From NCBI RefSeq assembly GCF_000217955.3, contig NZ_AFOY02000015.1, positions 124,001 to 188,000 on the forward strand: 64,000 bases of DNA, written 5' to 3'. Positions 35,536 through 44,267 of the stretch are shown one piece after another. A program made the translations under genes and the position numbers. Source of the stretch: Pseudomonas fluorescens HK44. Lineage in GTDB: Bacteria > Pseudomonadota > Gammaproteobacteria > Pseudomonadales > Pseudomonadaceae. The notes under the pieces were generated by a model. That model worked only from the letters and a program-made list of their open reading frames with translations, was not told the DNA's origin and did no database searches. How positions within the stretch are numbered: position 1 is the stretch's first letter; each line of letters begins with the position of its first letter.

Positions 35536-36561
35536 TCAGGTGATCTCCAGCTGACGAAGACGAGTCTCGATGCGTTGCATGGCAAGACTGGATTGGCGTT
35601 GCAGGCCACTGTTCCAGCTCAGCAACGGCGGTGTCTGGCGACCGAGTTTGATCGGGTTGGCGCCACGGACCAGCAGCACCAGTGTGCACTCCAGGTCCGG
35701 ACCGAAATACAGCGCGCTGAGGCTGGCCAAGGCCGCGTGCGCTTCACCGTCCGGCAAGAAGGCGGCGGCCTGGGCGGGTGTCAGCGGGCCGAGGGTCAGG
35801 CGGATTCCGGCATGTTCGTCCCAGACCCGCGTGCCGGCCACGGCGCTACGCCCCAGTTGCAGGTTGCGCCCACCGGGCTGCAAGCGGCTGCGACTGGCGG
35901 GTGGAATCTCGCGCCAGGCACCTTCATAGGCATTGAGCTCGACCGGCCATTCGAACTGTTCGCGCACGATGGCGGCAAAGCCTGCGAGCGAACGGCGCCT
36001 GTCGGCAAACAACGCACTGCACGCCAGCACGGCGGCATCGGGAATCGCCTGACGCTCGTGCAGGGCCTTGGGCAGCAGGCCGGTCAACGCTCGCAACTGA
36101 GCATGCACCGGTGTCGCGCCCGGCACTGAAAAGCCCACGGCGATCCGGTGTTTGCGCAGCACTTTGTAGAGCAGGCTGAGCAATCGGTGCTGGAACAGGT
36201 CGAGGAATTCGGCCGGTGCATAATCCTTGGCGCGGGCCCGCTGTTGCAGCCATTCCTGATAGGCGTAGGGCAGGGGGCCGTCCGGCCCGCCGAGGCCGAA
36301 AACCGGGGTGGTCAGGGTCGGTTTGTGGCCATTGTCGTCGGTCAGGCTTTCAACCTGGCTGGCGGCGAACAACGGCGTCAGCGGCCCGCGCAGACGCAGC
36401 GCTTCAGCCTGCGGTGCAGTGCCGCTGCCCAGCGATTCAGCTTGTGGGTGCTCGCGTTCGAGCAGCAACAAGGCCTGCAACAACTCGAACGCCTGAGGAT
36501 CGCGGCGCAGTCGTTGACTCAGGCTCAGAGGGAGAGCGGCATGCCGGCTTGGGGTTGCCAT
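35536..36561 (-). CDS. tssG: T6SS baseplate protein TssG
   Basis: This 341-aa baseplate wedge subunit begins MATPSRHAALPLSLSQRLRR. It carries the conserved AEFLDLFQHRLLSLLYKVLRKH block and the GRSAVAGTRVWDEHAGIRL segment. TssG pairs with TssF and TssE to form the wedge. It overlaps tssF by 37 bp, indicating coupled translation. Confidence 0.93.
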   Translation of the reverse strand: MATPSRHAALPLSLSQRLRRDPQAFELLQALLLLEREHPQAESLGSGTAPQAEALRLRGPLTPLFAASQVESLTDDNGHKPTLTTPVFGLGGPDGPLPYAYQEWLQQRARAKDYAPAEFLDLFQHRLLSLLYKVLRKHRIAVGFSVPGATPVHAQLRALTGLLPKALHERQAIPDAAVLACSALFADRRRSLAGFAAIVREQFEWPVELNAYEGAWREIPPASRSRLQPGGRNLQLGRSAVAGTRVWDEHAGIRLTLGPLTPAQAAAFLPDGEAHAALASLSALYFGPDLECTLVLLVRGANPIKLGRQTPPLLSWNSGLQRQSSLAMQRIETRLRQLEIT

Positions 36562-38315
36562 GCCTTGATCTCCTTGTCTGATTCAACCAGCACCGTGCGC
36601 ACGAAGCGATTGGCCGTGGCATAGAGTGAGAAAAACTGCGCCAGCACCGCTGAAAACAGCACCGCGCTGGTGCCGACAAAATGCTGCGGATCGAGCTGCA
36701 CGCGAACTTCCAGCCCATTGCGCCAGCCGCGCCAGGCGTCTTCACCGACATGCGCAATGACGCGCTCGCAGCTCAGGCTCAGCAGGCCTTCGATCTGCCG
36801 CAGGGCACTGGTCTCGTCACGCAGGTTATGCAGGGCGAGGATTTCCTTGAGTGCGTCCAGCGCCTGGGGACCTTCAACCAATGACAAATGATTGAGGGTC
36901 AATTGCGAGACCAACCGCCAGCGCGATTCACCGTCCAGCCGCGGCAGGCTTTGCGGGCTTGGCGGATTACGCAAGCGTGCCGAGGCGACCGGCCCCGGCC
37001 GCTCGAAGCCCAGCGGTGTTCCGGCCGACAGGCTCTGGGCCAGGTGCCGATTGGTGCAGAGCAGTTCGGCGGTCAGGCTCAGTTCAGTCACCTCTTCAAA
37101 CGGGTCAAGCCGGGTGTCCACCAAGCTCAGCATCAGGTCAGTACCCAAGCGATTTGGGGTCATGCCGCTGATTCGCCGGGCGTGCCAATAGCAGCGGTGA
37201 TTACCGCCGTGCTGGCTGCCGTAATACGCCGGCACACGTTGCACGCCGTGCGAGGTGCTGGCGCGCAGGGCGCGAATGCTGTGGATTTCAACGCTGTTTT
37301 CCCGATGGCTGTCGGCAACCAGGCGGTATTCGCTACGAGTGCCGTCCGGGCGAAGCGGCTCGGAAGTCCGTGGGAACAGGTTGATCACCGGCGCGCAACC
37401 CAGTGCGATATCGCTGGCTTGTAAATGCAGGCGGCTGCCGGGGGCCTGGTCGAAAACGATGTACAGGTACAGTGTCTGGCTGTCGCTGAGTGCTCCCGCC
37501 AGCGGCACGTCGAAAAAACTGAATTTGTCTGGAAAGGCAAAGTACTCGGCGAGTAAACGCATCCCCGGATGCACACCGTCTTCATCGGGTAGCAGCGCCT
37601 CATCGTTGGCGAAACCGACGATCTTCGGCAGCCCGGCCAGCACTTTTGGTGTGCTGCCGGGTGGCCCGGCGAGGAGCTGAATGGTGTGCGCACCGAGCAA
37701 GTCGTAGAGGTTGGCGTTGATCACCGGCGACGCGGCCAGGTGCAGGCGCAACTGCTCGATGCCGAGCTCCGCCCATTGGCTTTGGCCCAGGCAGCGCAGA
37801 CTCAGGCGCAGCGCCGAGCGTGCCTGGGCGATGCCGGTCAGGGCCTGGGCCTCGTCGCTTCCCAGCAGCAAGGCCTCGTTGATTTCCAGCGGCCAGAGGT
37901 GAACGGCGGCACTGGTGCGAAAGTGGATGCTTTCACCGTGGCGGGTGGTGACAAACAACGGCGTGTCGCGCGGCAACGGGTAACCGCCGGCCAGGTTGCC
38001 TTTGCTCGGGTCCGGTTGGAATTGGACGATGGCGCAGGATGGCAGCGGCCGCATGGTCAGCGGATACAGTTGTTCCAGCAGCGCATCGCTGAACTCGGCA
38101 TAATCGTCGTCGAGTCGCCGTTGCAGGCGCGCCGCGAGCAAGGCGAAACCTTCCAGCAAGCGTTCGACATGCGGGTCCGGGCATTCGCCGGGAGACAGCT
38201 CCAGGCGCCTGGCAACCTTGGGATAGCGTTCGGCGAAAATGCTCCCGGCGTGGCGCAGCCAGGTCAGTTCTCGCTGGTAGTAATCGAGCAGTTGCGGGTC
38301 AATCGAGTCGCTCAT
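36525..38315 (-). CDS. tssF: T6SS baseplate protein TssF
   Basis: This 596-aa wedge component begins MSDSIDPQLLDYYQRELTWL, with the typical HAGSIFAERYPKVARRLEL and DPHVERLLEGFALLAARLQ segments that follow in the family. ATG 38315 is preferred because the upstream open frame lies inside tssE. The 5' end overlaps tssE by 17 bp. Confidence 0.94.
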   Translation of the reverse strand: MSDSIDPQLLDYYQRELTWLRHAGSIFAERYPKVARRLELSPGECPDPHVERLLEGFALLAARLQRRLDDDYAEFSDALLEQLYPLTMRPLPSCAIVQFQPDPSKGNLAGGYPLPRDTPLFVTTRHGESIHFRTSAAVHLWPLEINEALLLGSDEAQALTGIAQARSALRLSLRCLGQSQWAELGIEQLRLHLAASPVINANLYDLLGAHTIQLLAGPPGSTPKVLAGLPKIVGFANDEALLPDEDGVHPGMRLLAEYFAFPDKFSFFDVPLAGALSDSQTLYLYIVFDQAPGSRLHLQASDIALGCAPVINLFPRTSEPLRPDGTRSEYRLVADSHRENSVEIHSIRALRASTSHGVQRVPAYYGSQHGGNHRCYWHARRISGMTPNRLGTDLMLSLVDTRLDPFEEVTELSLTAELLCTNRHLAQSLSAGTPLGFERPGPVASARLRNPPSPQSLPRLDGESRWRLVSQLTLNHLSLVEGPQALDALKEILALHNLRDETSALRQIEGLLSLSCERVIAHVGEDAWRGWRNGLEVRVQLDPQHFVGTSAVLFSAVLAQFFSLYATANRFVRTVLVESDKEIKAWQPQAGMPLSL

Positions 38316-38742
38316 GGCGCACCTCAAGGCCATCGCCGGCGTTCTCGATGACGAATGCGACAGGCCAATGCTGCTTGCCGCTGCGTAGCTCACCTTGCAG
38401 CCTGATACTCAGCTGTTGCGGATTTTCGGGGACCGGCGTGACGTCGACCGCGCCGAGTTGCAGGCGTGGTTCGAAGGCGTCGATGGCTTCACGAATCTGT
38501 CGCGACAGTTGACGGCGGTCATCGCTGCGCTCTTGCTGCAGTGCAGTCCAGTCAGCGATGCCGTAGTCAATAACGCTGGGCGGCGTGGTCAGCGGGCGCA
38601 GGCCACGACGGGTGTTGAACAAACGCAGCAACTCGATACGGACCGACTCCAACAGTGCCTGGCGATCGAACGCCTGCACGGTATCCGCCTCGCTGGCGGC
38701 AAGGCGTTCGAACAGCGGCGGCAAAATGCCGGTGCCGGTCAT
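38299..38742 (-). CDS. tssE: T6SS baseplate protein TssE (gp25-like)
   Basis: This 147-aa protein has a phage gp25/lysozyme-like domain. It has the motif SVRIELLRLFNTRRG near residue 35 and the later VIDYGIADW and REAIDAFEPRL segments, which contact sheath and baseplate. It lies 15 bp after hcp on the same strand. Confidence 0.93.
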   Translation of the reverse strand: MTGTGILPPLFERLAASEADTVQAFDRQALLESVRIELLRLFNTRRGLRPLTTPPSVIDYGIADWTALQQERSDDRRQLSRQIREAIDAFEPRLQLGAVDVTPVPENPQQLSIRLQGELRSGKQHWPVAFVIENAGDGLEVRHERLD

Positions 38743-38757
38743 TGTCGGAGTACTCCG

Positions 38758-39258
38758 TCAGCCCTTGATCAGCTTGTTCGCGGCCAGGTCCCAGGTCGAA
38801 GCGGCCGTGCCTTCCTTGGTGCCATCGTCTTTCTGCGCGGTGAGTTCCCACTTGATCTTGGTGAAGTTCAGCGAGAGGGTTTCCACCGGTTTGCCGCCCG
38901 TACCCCCGCTGACGCTGACGTTGGACAGCACTACGTTGGTCAGGGTGTAGATGATGAAGGGCATCAACTGGCCGCTGCCTTCGGCCGCGTTGCGCCCGAT
39001 GGTGATCTTGGCTTCCGGGATCGGTTTGCCGGCGCAGCAATACTCGTTGAGAGACGGGGTCGAGCTGTCGACGAACTTGGTCAGCGTGAACTCGCCGATG
39101 TGCGGTTTGCCGGAGGTACGCTCGGAGTTGCTGACGTCGTTGGTCACCTGCATTGCGACGTTGTGGCTGTAGGACATGACTTCGATCTTGTCCTTGTAAC
39201 CTTCGAGCAGGCTGTCACCTTTGATGTCGCCGCCGAGGTCGAGAATGATTGCATCCAT
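38758..39258 (-). CDS. hcp: T6SS tube protein Hcp (TssD)
   Basis: This 166-aa inner-tube ring protein starts MDAIILDLGGDIKGDSLLEG and carries the Hcp-family EFTLTKFVDSSTPSLNEYCC and VSGGTGGKPVETLSLNFTKI segments. Hexameric rings of this protein stack into the tube that is pushed out. A strong hairpin followed by TTTT separates it from tssC, which could set hcp apart in transcript level or stability. The family is normally the most abundant T6SS product. Confidence 0.96.
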   Translation of the reverse strand: MDAIILDLGGDIKGDSLLEGYKDKIEVMSYSHNVAMQVTNDVSNSERTSGKPHIGEFTLTKFVDSSTPSLNEYCCAGKPIPEAKITIGRNAAEGSGQLMPFIIYTLTNVVLSNVSVSGGTGGKPVETLSLNFTKIKWELTAQKDDGTKEGTAASTWDLAANKLIKG

Positions 39259-39304
39259 CGCATGAAACTCCTGAAGAAAATCGCGTTAGATAAGCGAAGG
39301 AAAA

Positions 39305-39325
39305 CCCGCCGGCCAGGCCGGCGGG
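39305..39325 (-). terminator. Terminator-like hairpin between tssC and hcp
   Basis: CCCGCCGGCC and GGCCGGCGGG are perfect inverse complements around one base. On the minus strand they are followed by TTTTCCTT. The hairpin lies between the tssC stop and the hcp start. It may partly end transcription or protect the hcp message from decay. Confidence 0.6.
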
Positions 39326-39332
39326 AGGCAGG

Positions 39333-40823
39333 TCAGGCGGCTACCGGTGGCGGCAGGGTGGCGACCAGGCGGATCGAGGCCGTCAGCTCTTCAAGCTGGA
39401 AGTGCGGTCGCAGAAACACCGTGGCCCGATAGACGCCCGGTTTGCCGGCGACTTCCGAGACATCCACCCGGGCCTCGCGCAGCGGGTACTGCGCCTTGAT
39501 TTCCTGTGGGGCGTTATCGTTGATCAGCACGTAGTCGGCGATCCAGTTGTTGAGGTAGGTCTGCACGTTGTCGCGGGTCATGAAGCTGCCGACCTTGTCG
39601 CGCATGATGACCTTCAGGTAGTGGGCGAAGCGGGACGCCGCGAGCACGTAAGGCAGCATGGCCGAGATCCGCGCGTTGGCGTTCGCCTCGTTGGTGTTGT
39701 AGAGCTTGGACTTGTTGGTGGTCTGGCCACCGAAGAACACCGCCACGTCACTGTTTTTCTTGTGGCACAAGGCGATGAAGCCGAGGTCGTTGAGCTCTTT
39801 TTCACGACGGTCGGTGATTGCCACTTCGGTCGGGCATTTGAGCGACAGATCGCCAGAGGTGGTGCGGAATGTGTGGGCGGGCAGTCCTTCGACGGCGCCA
39901 CCGCCTTCGGCACCGCGAATCGCCGCGCACCAACCGTATTTGGCGAAGGCTTCGGTGATGCGTTGCGACAGGGCCCAGGCCGCATTGCCCCAGAGGTATT
40001 TGCTGTGGTCACTGCCGTTGACGTCCTCGACGTAGTTGATGCCTTCCACCGGCAAGGTGTCCGGGCCATAAGGCAGCCGTAGCAGGAAGTGCGGCAGTAC
40101 CAGCGAGACGTAGCGCGAGTCTTCGCTTTCGCGGAACGAGCGCCACTTGATCAGCTCCTGGCTCTCGAAGACTTTCGACAGGTCACGCGGTACCGCGAGT
40201 TCGGTGAAGCTGTTCATGTCGAACAGTCGCGGGCTGGCAGCGGCAATGAACGGGGCGTGGGCTGCGGCGGCGACGTTCGAGAGTTTCTCCAGCAGGCCGA
40301 TGTCCTGCGGATGCCGGCCGAAGGTGTAGTCACCGACCAGCAGGCTGAACGGGTGACCACCGAAGGTCCCGTATTCTTCTTCGTAGATCTTTTTGAACAG
40401 CGCGCTCTGGTCGAACTCGACGGCTTTTTCCAGATCGTTCTGCAGCTCCTTCTGGGTCACGTTGAGCAAACGCAGTTTCAGTCGGGAACTGGTTTCGGTG
40501 TTCTGCACCAGCAGGTGCAAACCACGCCAGGAGGCTTCGAGTTTTTGCAGGTCCGGATGGTGCAGGACTTCGTTGAGCTGGGCGCTGATCAGCTTGTCGA
40601 TCTGGCTGATGCGGTCATTGATCATCGCCACGGTGTCCTTGTCGACGGCCATGCCTTCGTCAAGGACCTGGGTGGCAAACTCCGCGAGCATGTCGCGGGC
40701 GTAATCCTGCTGGCTGTCGTCGTGGGCCATTCGCCCTTCGGCGATGATTCGGTCGAGCAGAGACAAGGTCTCGTTCACGCTACTCTCGCTGGCTTGAGCC
40801 TGGGCGCTGGATGAGGCGGGCAT
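39333..40823 (-). CDS. tssC: T6SS sheath protein TssC (VipB)
   Basis: This 496-aa large sheath subunit has the family segments LEASWRGLHLLVQNTETSSR, YGTFGGHPFSLLVGDYTFGR, FIAAASPRLFDMNSF and the closing VFLRPHFQLEELTASIRLVA. It pairs with TssB to build the contractile sheath. It lies 28 bp downstream of tssB. Length is normal. Confidence 0.96.
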   Translation of the reverse strand: MPASSSAQAQASESSVNETLSLLDRIIAEGRMAHDDSQQDYARDMLAEFATQVLDEGMAVDKDTVAMINDRISQIDKLISAQLNEVLHHPDLQKLEASWRGLHLLVQNTETSSRLKLRLLNVTQKELQNDLEKAVEFDQSALFKKIYEEEYGTFGGHPFSLLVGDYTFGRHPQDIGLLEKLSNVAAAAHAPFIAAASPRLFDMNSFTELAVPRDLSKVFESQELIKWRSFRESEDSRYVSLVLPHFLLRLPYGPDTLPVEGINYVEDVNGSDHSKYLWGNAAWALSQRITEAFAKYGWCAAIRGAEGGGAVEGLPAHTFRTTSGDLSLKCPTEVAITDRREKELNDLGFIALCHKKNSDVAVFFGGQTTNKSKLYNTNEANANARISAMLPYVLAASRFAHYLKVIMRDKVGSFMTRDNVQTYLNNWIADYVLINDNAPQEIKAQYPLREARVDVSEVAGKPGVYRATVFLRPHFQLEELTASIRLVATLPPPVAA

Positions 40824-40851
40824 GGCAATTTCTCCCTAAGTGAATGAACGA

Positions 40852-41409
40852 TCAGGCTTGATCTTGCGGCGCCGCGTCGGCATTGCCGGCATCACCGGCG
40901 GGTGCGGGGGCTTGCGCTTCAGGCCGGGCCGACTTGATCTCTTGCAGGCCTTCGGTGTTGGCGATGACGTCGCGCAGCAGCTTGTCCAGGTCATCGTTGC
41001 CATCGAGTTTGGTCAGCAGGTCGCGCAGACGCTGACGCGCTTCGAACAGGCGCCGCAACGGTGTCACTTGCTCGACCACCTTGACCGGGTCGAAGTCGTC
41101 GATATGACCGAACTTGAGCTCGATGTTGAGCTTGCTGTCGTCGCCGCTGAGGGTGTTGTTGACCTGCAAGGTGGCGCGCGGGGCGATCGAGGCGAGCACT
41201 TCGTTGAAGTTGTCGCGATCGATCTCGGTGAAACGCCGTTCATTCAACTTGGGGAGGGGGTCCAGGGGTTTGCCGGAAAGGTCGGCAAGAATGCCGACCA
41301 CCAGAGGCAATTCTTTTTTCTCGATGGCGTTACCTATTTCGACGTCATAGGTGATTTGCACACGGGGCGGACGGACCCTGTCGAGCTTGTGCTGAGTACT
41401 TTCTGCCAT
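40852..41409 (-). CDS. tssB: T6SS sheath protein TssB (VipA)
   Basis: This 185-aa small sheath subunit starts MAESTQHKLDRVRPPRVQIT. It contains the conserved LPLVVGILADLSGKP and RRFTEIDRDNFNEVLASIAP segments and an Ala/Pro-rich tail. ATG 41409 is chosen to match the family; the frame extends further into the divergent intergenic region. It is the first gene of the minus-strand arm. Confidence 0.95.
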   Translation of the reverse strand: MAESTQHKLDRVRPPRVQITYDVEIGNAIEKKELPLVVGILADLSGKPLDPLPKLNERRFTEIDRDNFNEVLASIAPRATLQVNNTLSGDDSKLNIELKFGHIDDFDPVKVVEQVTPLRRLFEARQRLRDLLTKLDGNDDLDKLLRDVIANTEGLQEIKSARPEAQAPAPAGDAGNADAAPQDQA

Positions 41410-41615
41410 GGTGACTGACTCCGATGCATGGGCGGGAGCAATGCACCGGAGGGCCCGTTCATCGCATTCCCTTACCGAACCGTAGGTTAGAAAGGGAGGG
41501 CAGTTGGACCTGTCATTCCTTTGACGAACCTTCCACATTCGTCGTACCGACCGAACTACCCAAGACGCTAGAACAGGTCTATAAAAATGCAAACAAAAAA
41601 CAATTCTGGACCGTC
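41410..41615. promoter_or_regulatory. Divergent T6SS promoter region
   Basis: This 206-bp gap lies between tssB (minus) and tssJ (plus), so promoters for both arms should lie here. The right part is AT-rich (TATAAAAATGCAAACAAAAA). I found no convincing sigma-54 or other named site. Start points were not resolved. Confidence 0.5.
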
Positions 41616-42086
41616 ATGAGAAAAGGAAAATTCATTGTGCGCGCAGGATTTTTTAGCTCTCTCTCGTTCTTGTTACTCGCAGGCTGTTCGATGTTCGGGC
41701 CGCGAGTCGATCTCGATAGCCTGACGCTGGACGTCGCCGCCCATGCCAATGACGACACGCCAATTGCCGTGGATTTTGTGGCGGTGAACGATCCGGACCT
41801 GCTCAAACAGCTGTCGGCCCTGACCGCTCGGCAATGGTTCAGCGAGCGTGAGCAGTTTCAACGCGACTACCGGCAGCTGATGACGGTCTGGGGGCTGGAG
41901 CTGGTTCCAGGGCAGTTTATCGATCAACAACCCTTCCCCCTGGGCGGCAAGCGGGCCGCTGGACTTTTGATCTTCGCGAGCTATAACACACCCGGAGCGC
42001 ACCGACTTCGACTGGACGATCAGAGCAAGGCCTGGCTGAAGTTCGACAGTCGCGAGATGACGCTGGTCAGCGACACTGCGCACTGA
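41616..42086 (+). CDS. tssJ: T6SS outer-membrane lipoprotein TssJ
   Basis: This 156-aa lipoprotein has a basic start (MRKGKF), a hydrophobic core and the lipobox LLAGC ending near residue 23. The mature part has the VDLDSLTLDVAAHANDDTPI strand and DFVAVNDPDLLKQL, as in TssJ. It anchors the TssL/TssM membrane complex to the outer membrane. ATG 41616 puts the signal peptide at the N-terminus; earlier ATGs do not. Confidence 0.88.
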   Translation: MRKGKFIVRAGFFSSLSFLLLAGCSMFGPRVDLDSLTLDVAAHANDDTPIAVDFVAVNDPDLLKQLSALTARQWFSEREQFQRDYRQLMTVWGLELVPGQFIDQQPFPLGGKRAAGLLIFASYNTPGAHRLRLDDQSKAWLKFDSREMTLVSDTAH

Positions 42087-42149
42087 TCTGCACTGAACAG
42101 ACCGCCAGGCCGCGGGCCAGCGGCGCCATTCGACGTCGAAGGGAATCGT

Positions 42150-43481
42150 ATGAGTTTGCTACCTGACGCGGTTTGCTGGCACGAGGGCATGCAATTGCTG
42201 CCCCAGCATTTTCAGTTGCAAGGGCTGCGCGCCGAAGCGTTGGTCGCGCATTTTGCCAAGGCCTGCAACCCCTGGTTCTGGGGTGTCACCCATCTCGACA
42301 TCGACCCCTCGGCACTCAGCGCCGGGCACGTTCGCTTGCTCGCCTTGCAGGCGACGTTGCCGGATGGTTTACCGGTCAATGTGCAGGCCGGTGTAGGGCC
42401 GATGCTGGAGCTCGATGTCAGCGAAGCGGTCAATGCAACGGACAATGCCACTGTGACCGTGTACCTGGCGGTCAGCCCGTTGTGGCGTGCCGGGCAATTA
42501 CTGCCGCTCACCGGACGATTGCAATCGGTGGTCGGCGATGCACTGCCAGACCTCACCAGCGGTCAATACCCCGAGTCGATCACTGTGTGGCGACCCAATC
42601 CGCGTTTGTGTACGCAGTTGAACAAGGCTGATTCGATTTGTGTGCCGCTGCTGCGCGTTCGCAAGGAAGGCGGCGGCTTTTTGCAGTTGCCCTACACCGC
42701 GCCGACGCCGTGTCTGTTGCCGGAGTCGGTGTTGGGGCGTCGGGTCGCCGGTCTGTGCGCCCGGGCCCGGGAGAAATGCATGTTTCTGGCCGGTCGCTTG
42801 CGTCAGGCACAGCAGGCCGGCAATCAGGATGACGCCGCGGAAATTCGTCGCCAATTGACGGCGCTCTGGGCGCGACTGCCGGAGGTCGAGGGCTTGTTGA
42901 GCAGCCGGCTGGCGACACCTCAAGCGCTGTATGGCCTGTTACTCGGGTTGGCCGGCGCCTGGTTGGCGCTTGATCCGCTGGCGGGTGTGCCGGCCTTTGC
43001 GGCGCTGGATTTTCTCGAATTGCAGCGTGGCTACGAGAGCGTTCTCGTCTGGCTGGACAACACCCTCGAATTGATTCGCGCCGGCTATCGCAGCCTGCCG
43101 TTCGAACGCCACGAACATGCCTTCTCGATCCAGTTGCCCGACGATCAGCCGAGCCAGCGCCTGGTGATCGGCTTGCGCATGCCTAACGGCGCAAGCGAGC
43201 AGTCTGCGAGCGAGTGGTTGAGCCGGGCGATCATCGCCTCTGCGCCGCATATTGCCTTGCTCGGTCGACAACGCATGCGCGGTCTGGCGCATGAGGCCAT
43301 GAGTCGCAACGAACAGGTGGCCTACAGCGTGGGCGAAGATACCCGGTTATTTGTGGTCACCGCCCAGGGCCAATGGTTCGACGGGCAACTGCCGTTGCAG
43401 ATTGTCGCGCCGGCCTCGCAGCTGGCGAGCAGCCCGTGGCAAGTGGTGCTGTTTGTCGCTCAAGCCAGTGAAAACGCTTGA
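42150..43481 (+). CDS. tssK: T6SS baseplate-membrane linker TssK
   Basis: This 443-aa protein opens LLPDAVCWHEGMQLLPQHFQ, the typical TssK start, followed by FWGVTHLDIDPSALSAGHVR. Later FERHEHAFSIQLPDD and the C-terminal VYSVGEDTRLFVVTAQGQW-like region are recognisable. TssK joins the baseplate to the TssJLM membrane complex. GAAGGGAATC precedes the ATG. Confidence 0.94.
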   Translation: MSLLPDAVCWHEGMQLLPQHFQLQGLRAEALVAHFAKACNPWFWGVTHLDIDPSALSAGHVRLLALQATLPDGLPVNVQAGVGPMLELDVSEAVNATDNATVTVYLAVSPLWRAGQLLPLTGRLQSVVGDALPDLTSGQYPESITVWRPNPRLCTQLNKADSICVPLLRVRKEGGGFLQLPYTAPTPCLLPESVLGRRVAGLCARAREKCMFLAGRLRQAQQAGNQDDAAEIRRQLTALWARLPEVEGLLSSRLATPQALYGLLLGLAGAWLALDPLAGVPAFAALDFLELQRGYESVLVWLDNTLELIRAGYRSLPFERHEHAFSIQLPDDQPSQRLVIGLRMPNGASEQSASEWLSRAIIASAPHIALLGRQRMRGLAHEAMSRNEQVAYSVGEDTRLFVVTAQGQWFDGQLPLQIVAPASQLASSPWQVVLFVAQASENA

Positions 43482-43499
43482 TCAGGGAAGGGGAATCCA

Positions 43500-44267
43500 A
43501 TGCCTGAAGGGAACGTCGGCAGCGGTGCACGAGGCCTCCACGAAGCGCCACTGAGCAGTGCTTTTCGTCAGGCCTGGCAAGAGTGGTCGCAAGCCTGGAA
43601 CGAACAGCCCAAAGACAGTGACGATGAATCTTTGGTCGAGGCCGTCGTCGAGTTTTCCACGCAGATTACCCAGCGCTTGTGGCGAACGGCGTTTGCCAAA
43701 GTCGGTGATGTCGCCACCGAACAGGTGACTGCCGTGGTGTATGCGTTTGTCGCGTTGATCGACGAGACCCTGTTGTTTGCGTCCTGGCCGGGTCAGCTTG
43801 CCTGGCAGGACAAACCGTTGGAGTCACGGATGTATGCCAGTCGTCAGGCGGGCGAACGGCTGCCACTGGCGATCAAGACATTGCTCGACGACCAGGTGCC
43901 GGCCACCCGGGATCTGGCCAATGTGTATCTGCAATGCCTGGTACTGGGTTTTCAAGGACGTCTGCGCGGCGAGCAGAATCAGCTCCAGCATGAAAAATGG
44001 CGGCTGGCGCTGTTCGCGTTTGCCTGGCAACACGAGCCCGATTACGCCGATGTCAGCGCCCGGCTGGAGCAGCCATCGGCGGTGACTCCCGTGCAGTTGC
44101 CCATGCGTCTGTCGCTACCCGACGGCTTTCGTCTGGGGTTGGCGATTCTCGGCGTGGTGCTGTTGATGACCGGGTTGGGGCAGATGTTCTGGCGCGATAT
44201 TCATCAGGAGCTCGAGCCGGTCATGCACCTTTCCGAAATGGCCGCGGCCCAGGAGCAAGACTCATGA
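43500..44267 (+). CDS. tssL: T6SS membrane protein TssL (DotU)
   Basis: This 255-aa DotU-type protein has a long cytoplasmic part, with VYAFVALIDETLLFASWPGQ and VYLQCLVLGFQGRLRGEQN, and one C-terminal membrane helix (LGLAILGVVLLMTGLGQMFW). It ends soon after that helix, so there is no fused peptidoglycan-binding OmpA domain. It overlaps tssM by 4 bp (ATGA). Confidence 0.94.
   Translation: MPEGNVGSGARGLHEAPLSSAFRQAWQEWSQAWNEQPKDSDDESLVEAVVEFSTQITQRLWRTAFAKVGDVATEQVTAVVYAFVALIDETLLFASWPGQLAWQDKPLESRMYASRQAGERLPLAIKTLLDDQVPATRDLANVYLQCLVLGFQGRLRGEQNQLQHEKWRLALFAFAWQHEPDYADVSARLEQPSAVTPVQLPMRLSLPDGFRLGLAILGVVLLMTGLGQMFWRDIHQELEPVMHLSEMAAAQEQDS

Noticed and set aside
34328..35554. Long plus-strand open frame opposite clpV
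   Set aside because: It mirrors clpV codons, and all conserved motifs lie on the minus strand.
42177..42193. TGGCACG-like sequence resembling a sigma-54 promoter at the tssK start
   Set aside because: The spacing between GG and GC is 11 rather than 10 bases, and the site lies inside the coding region.
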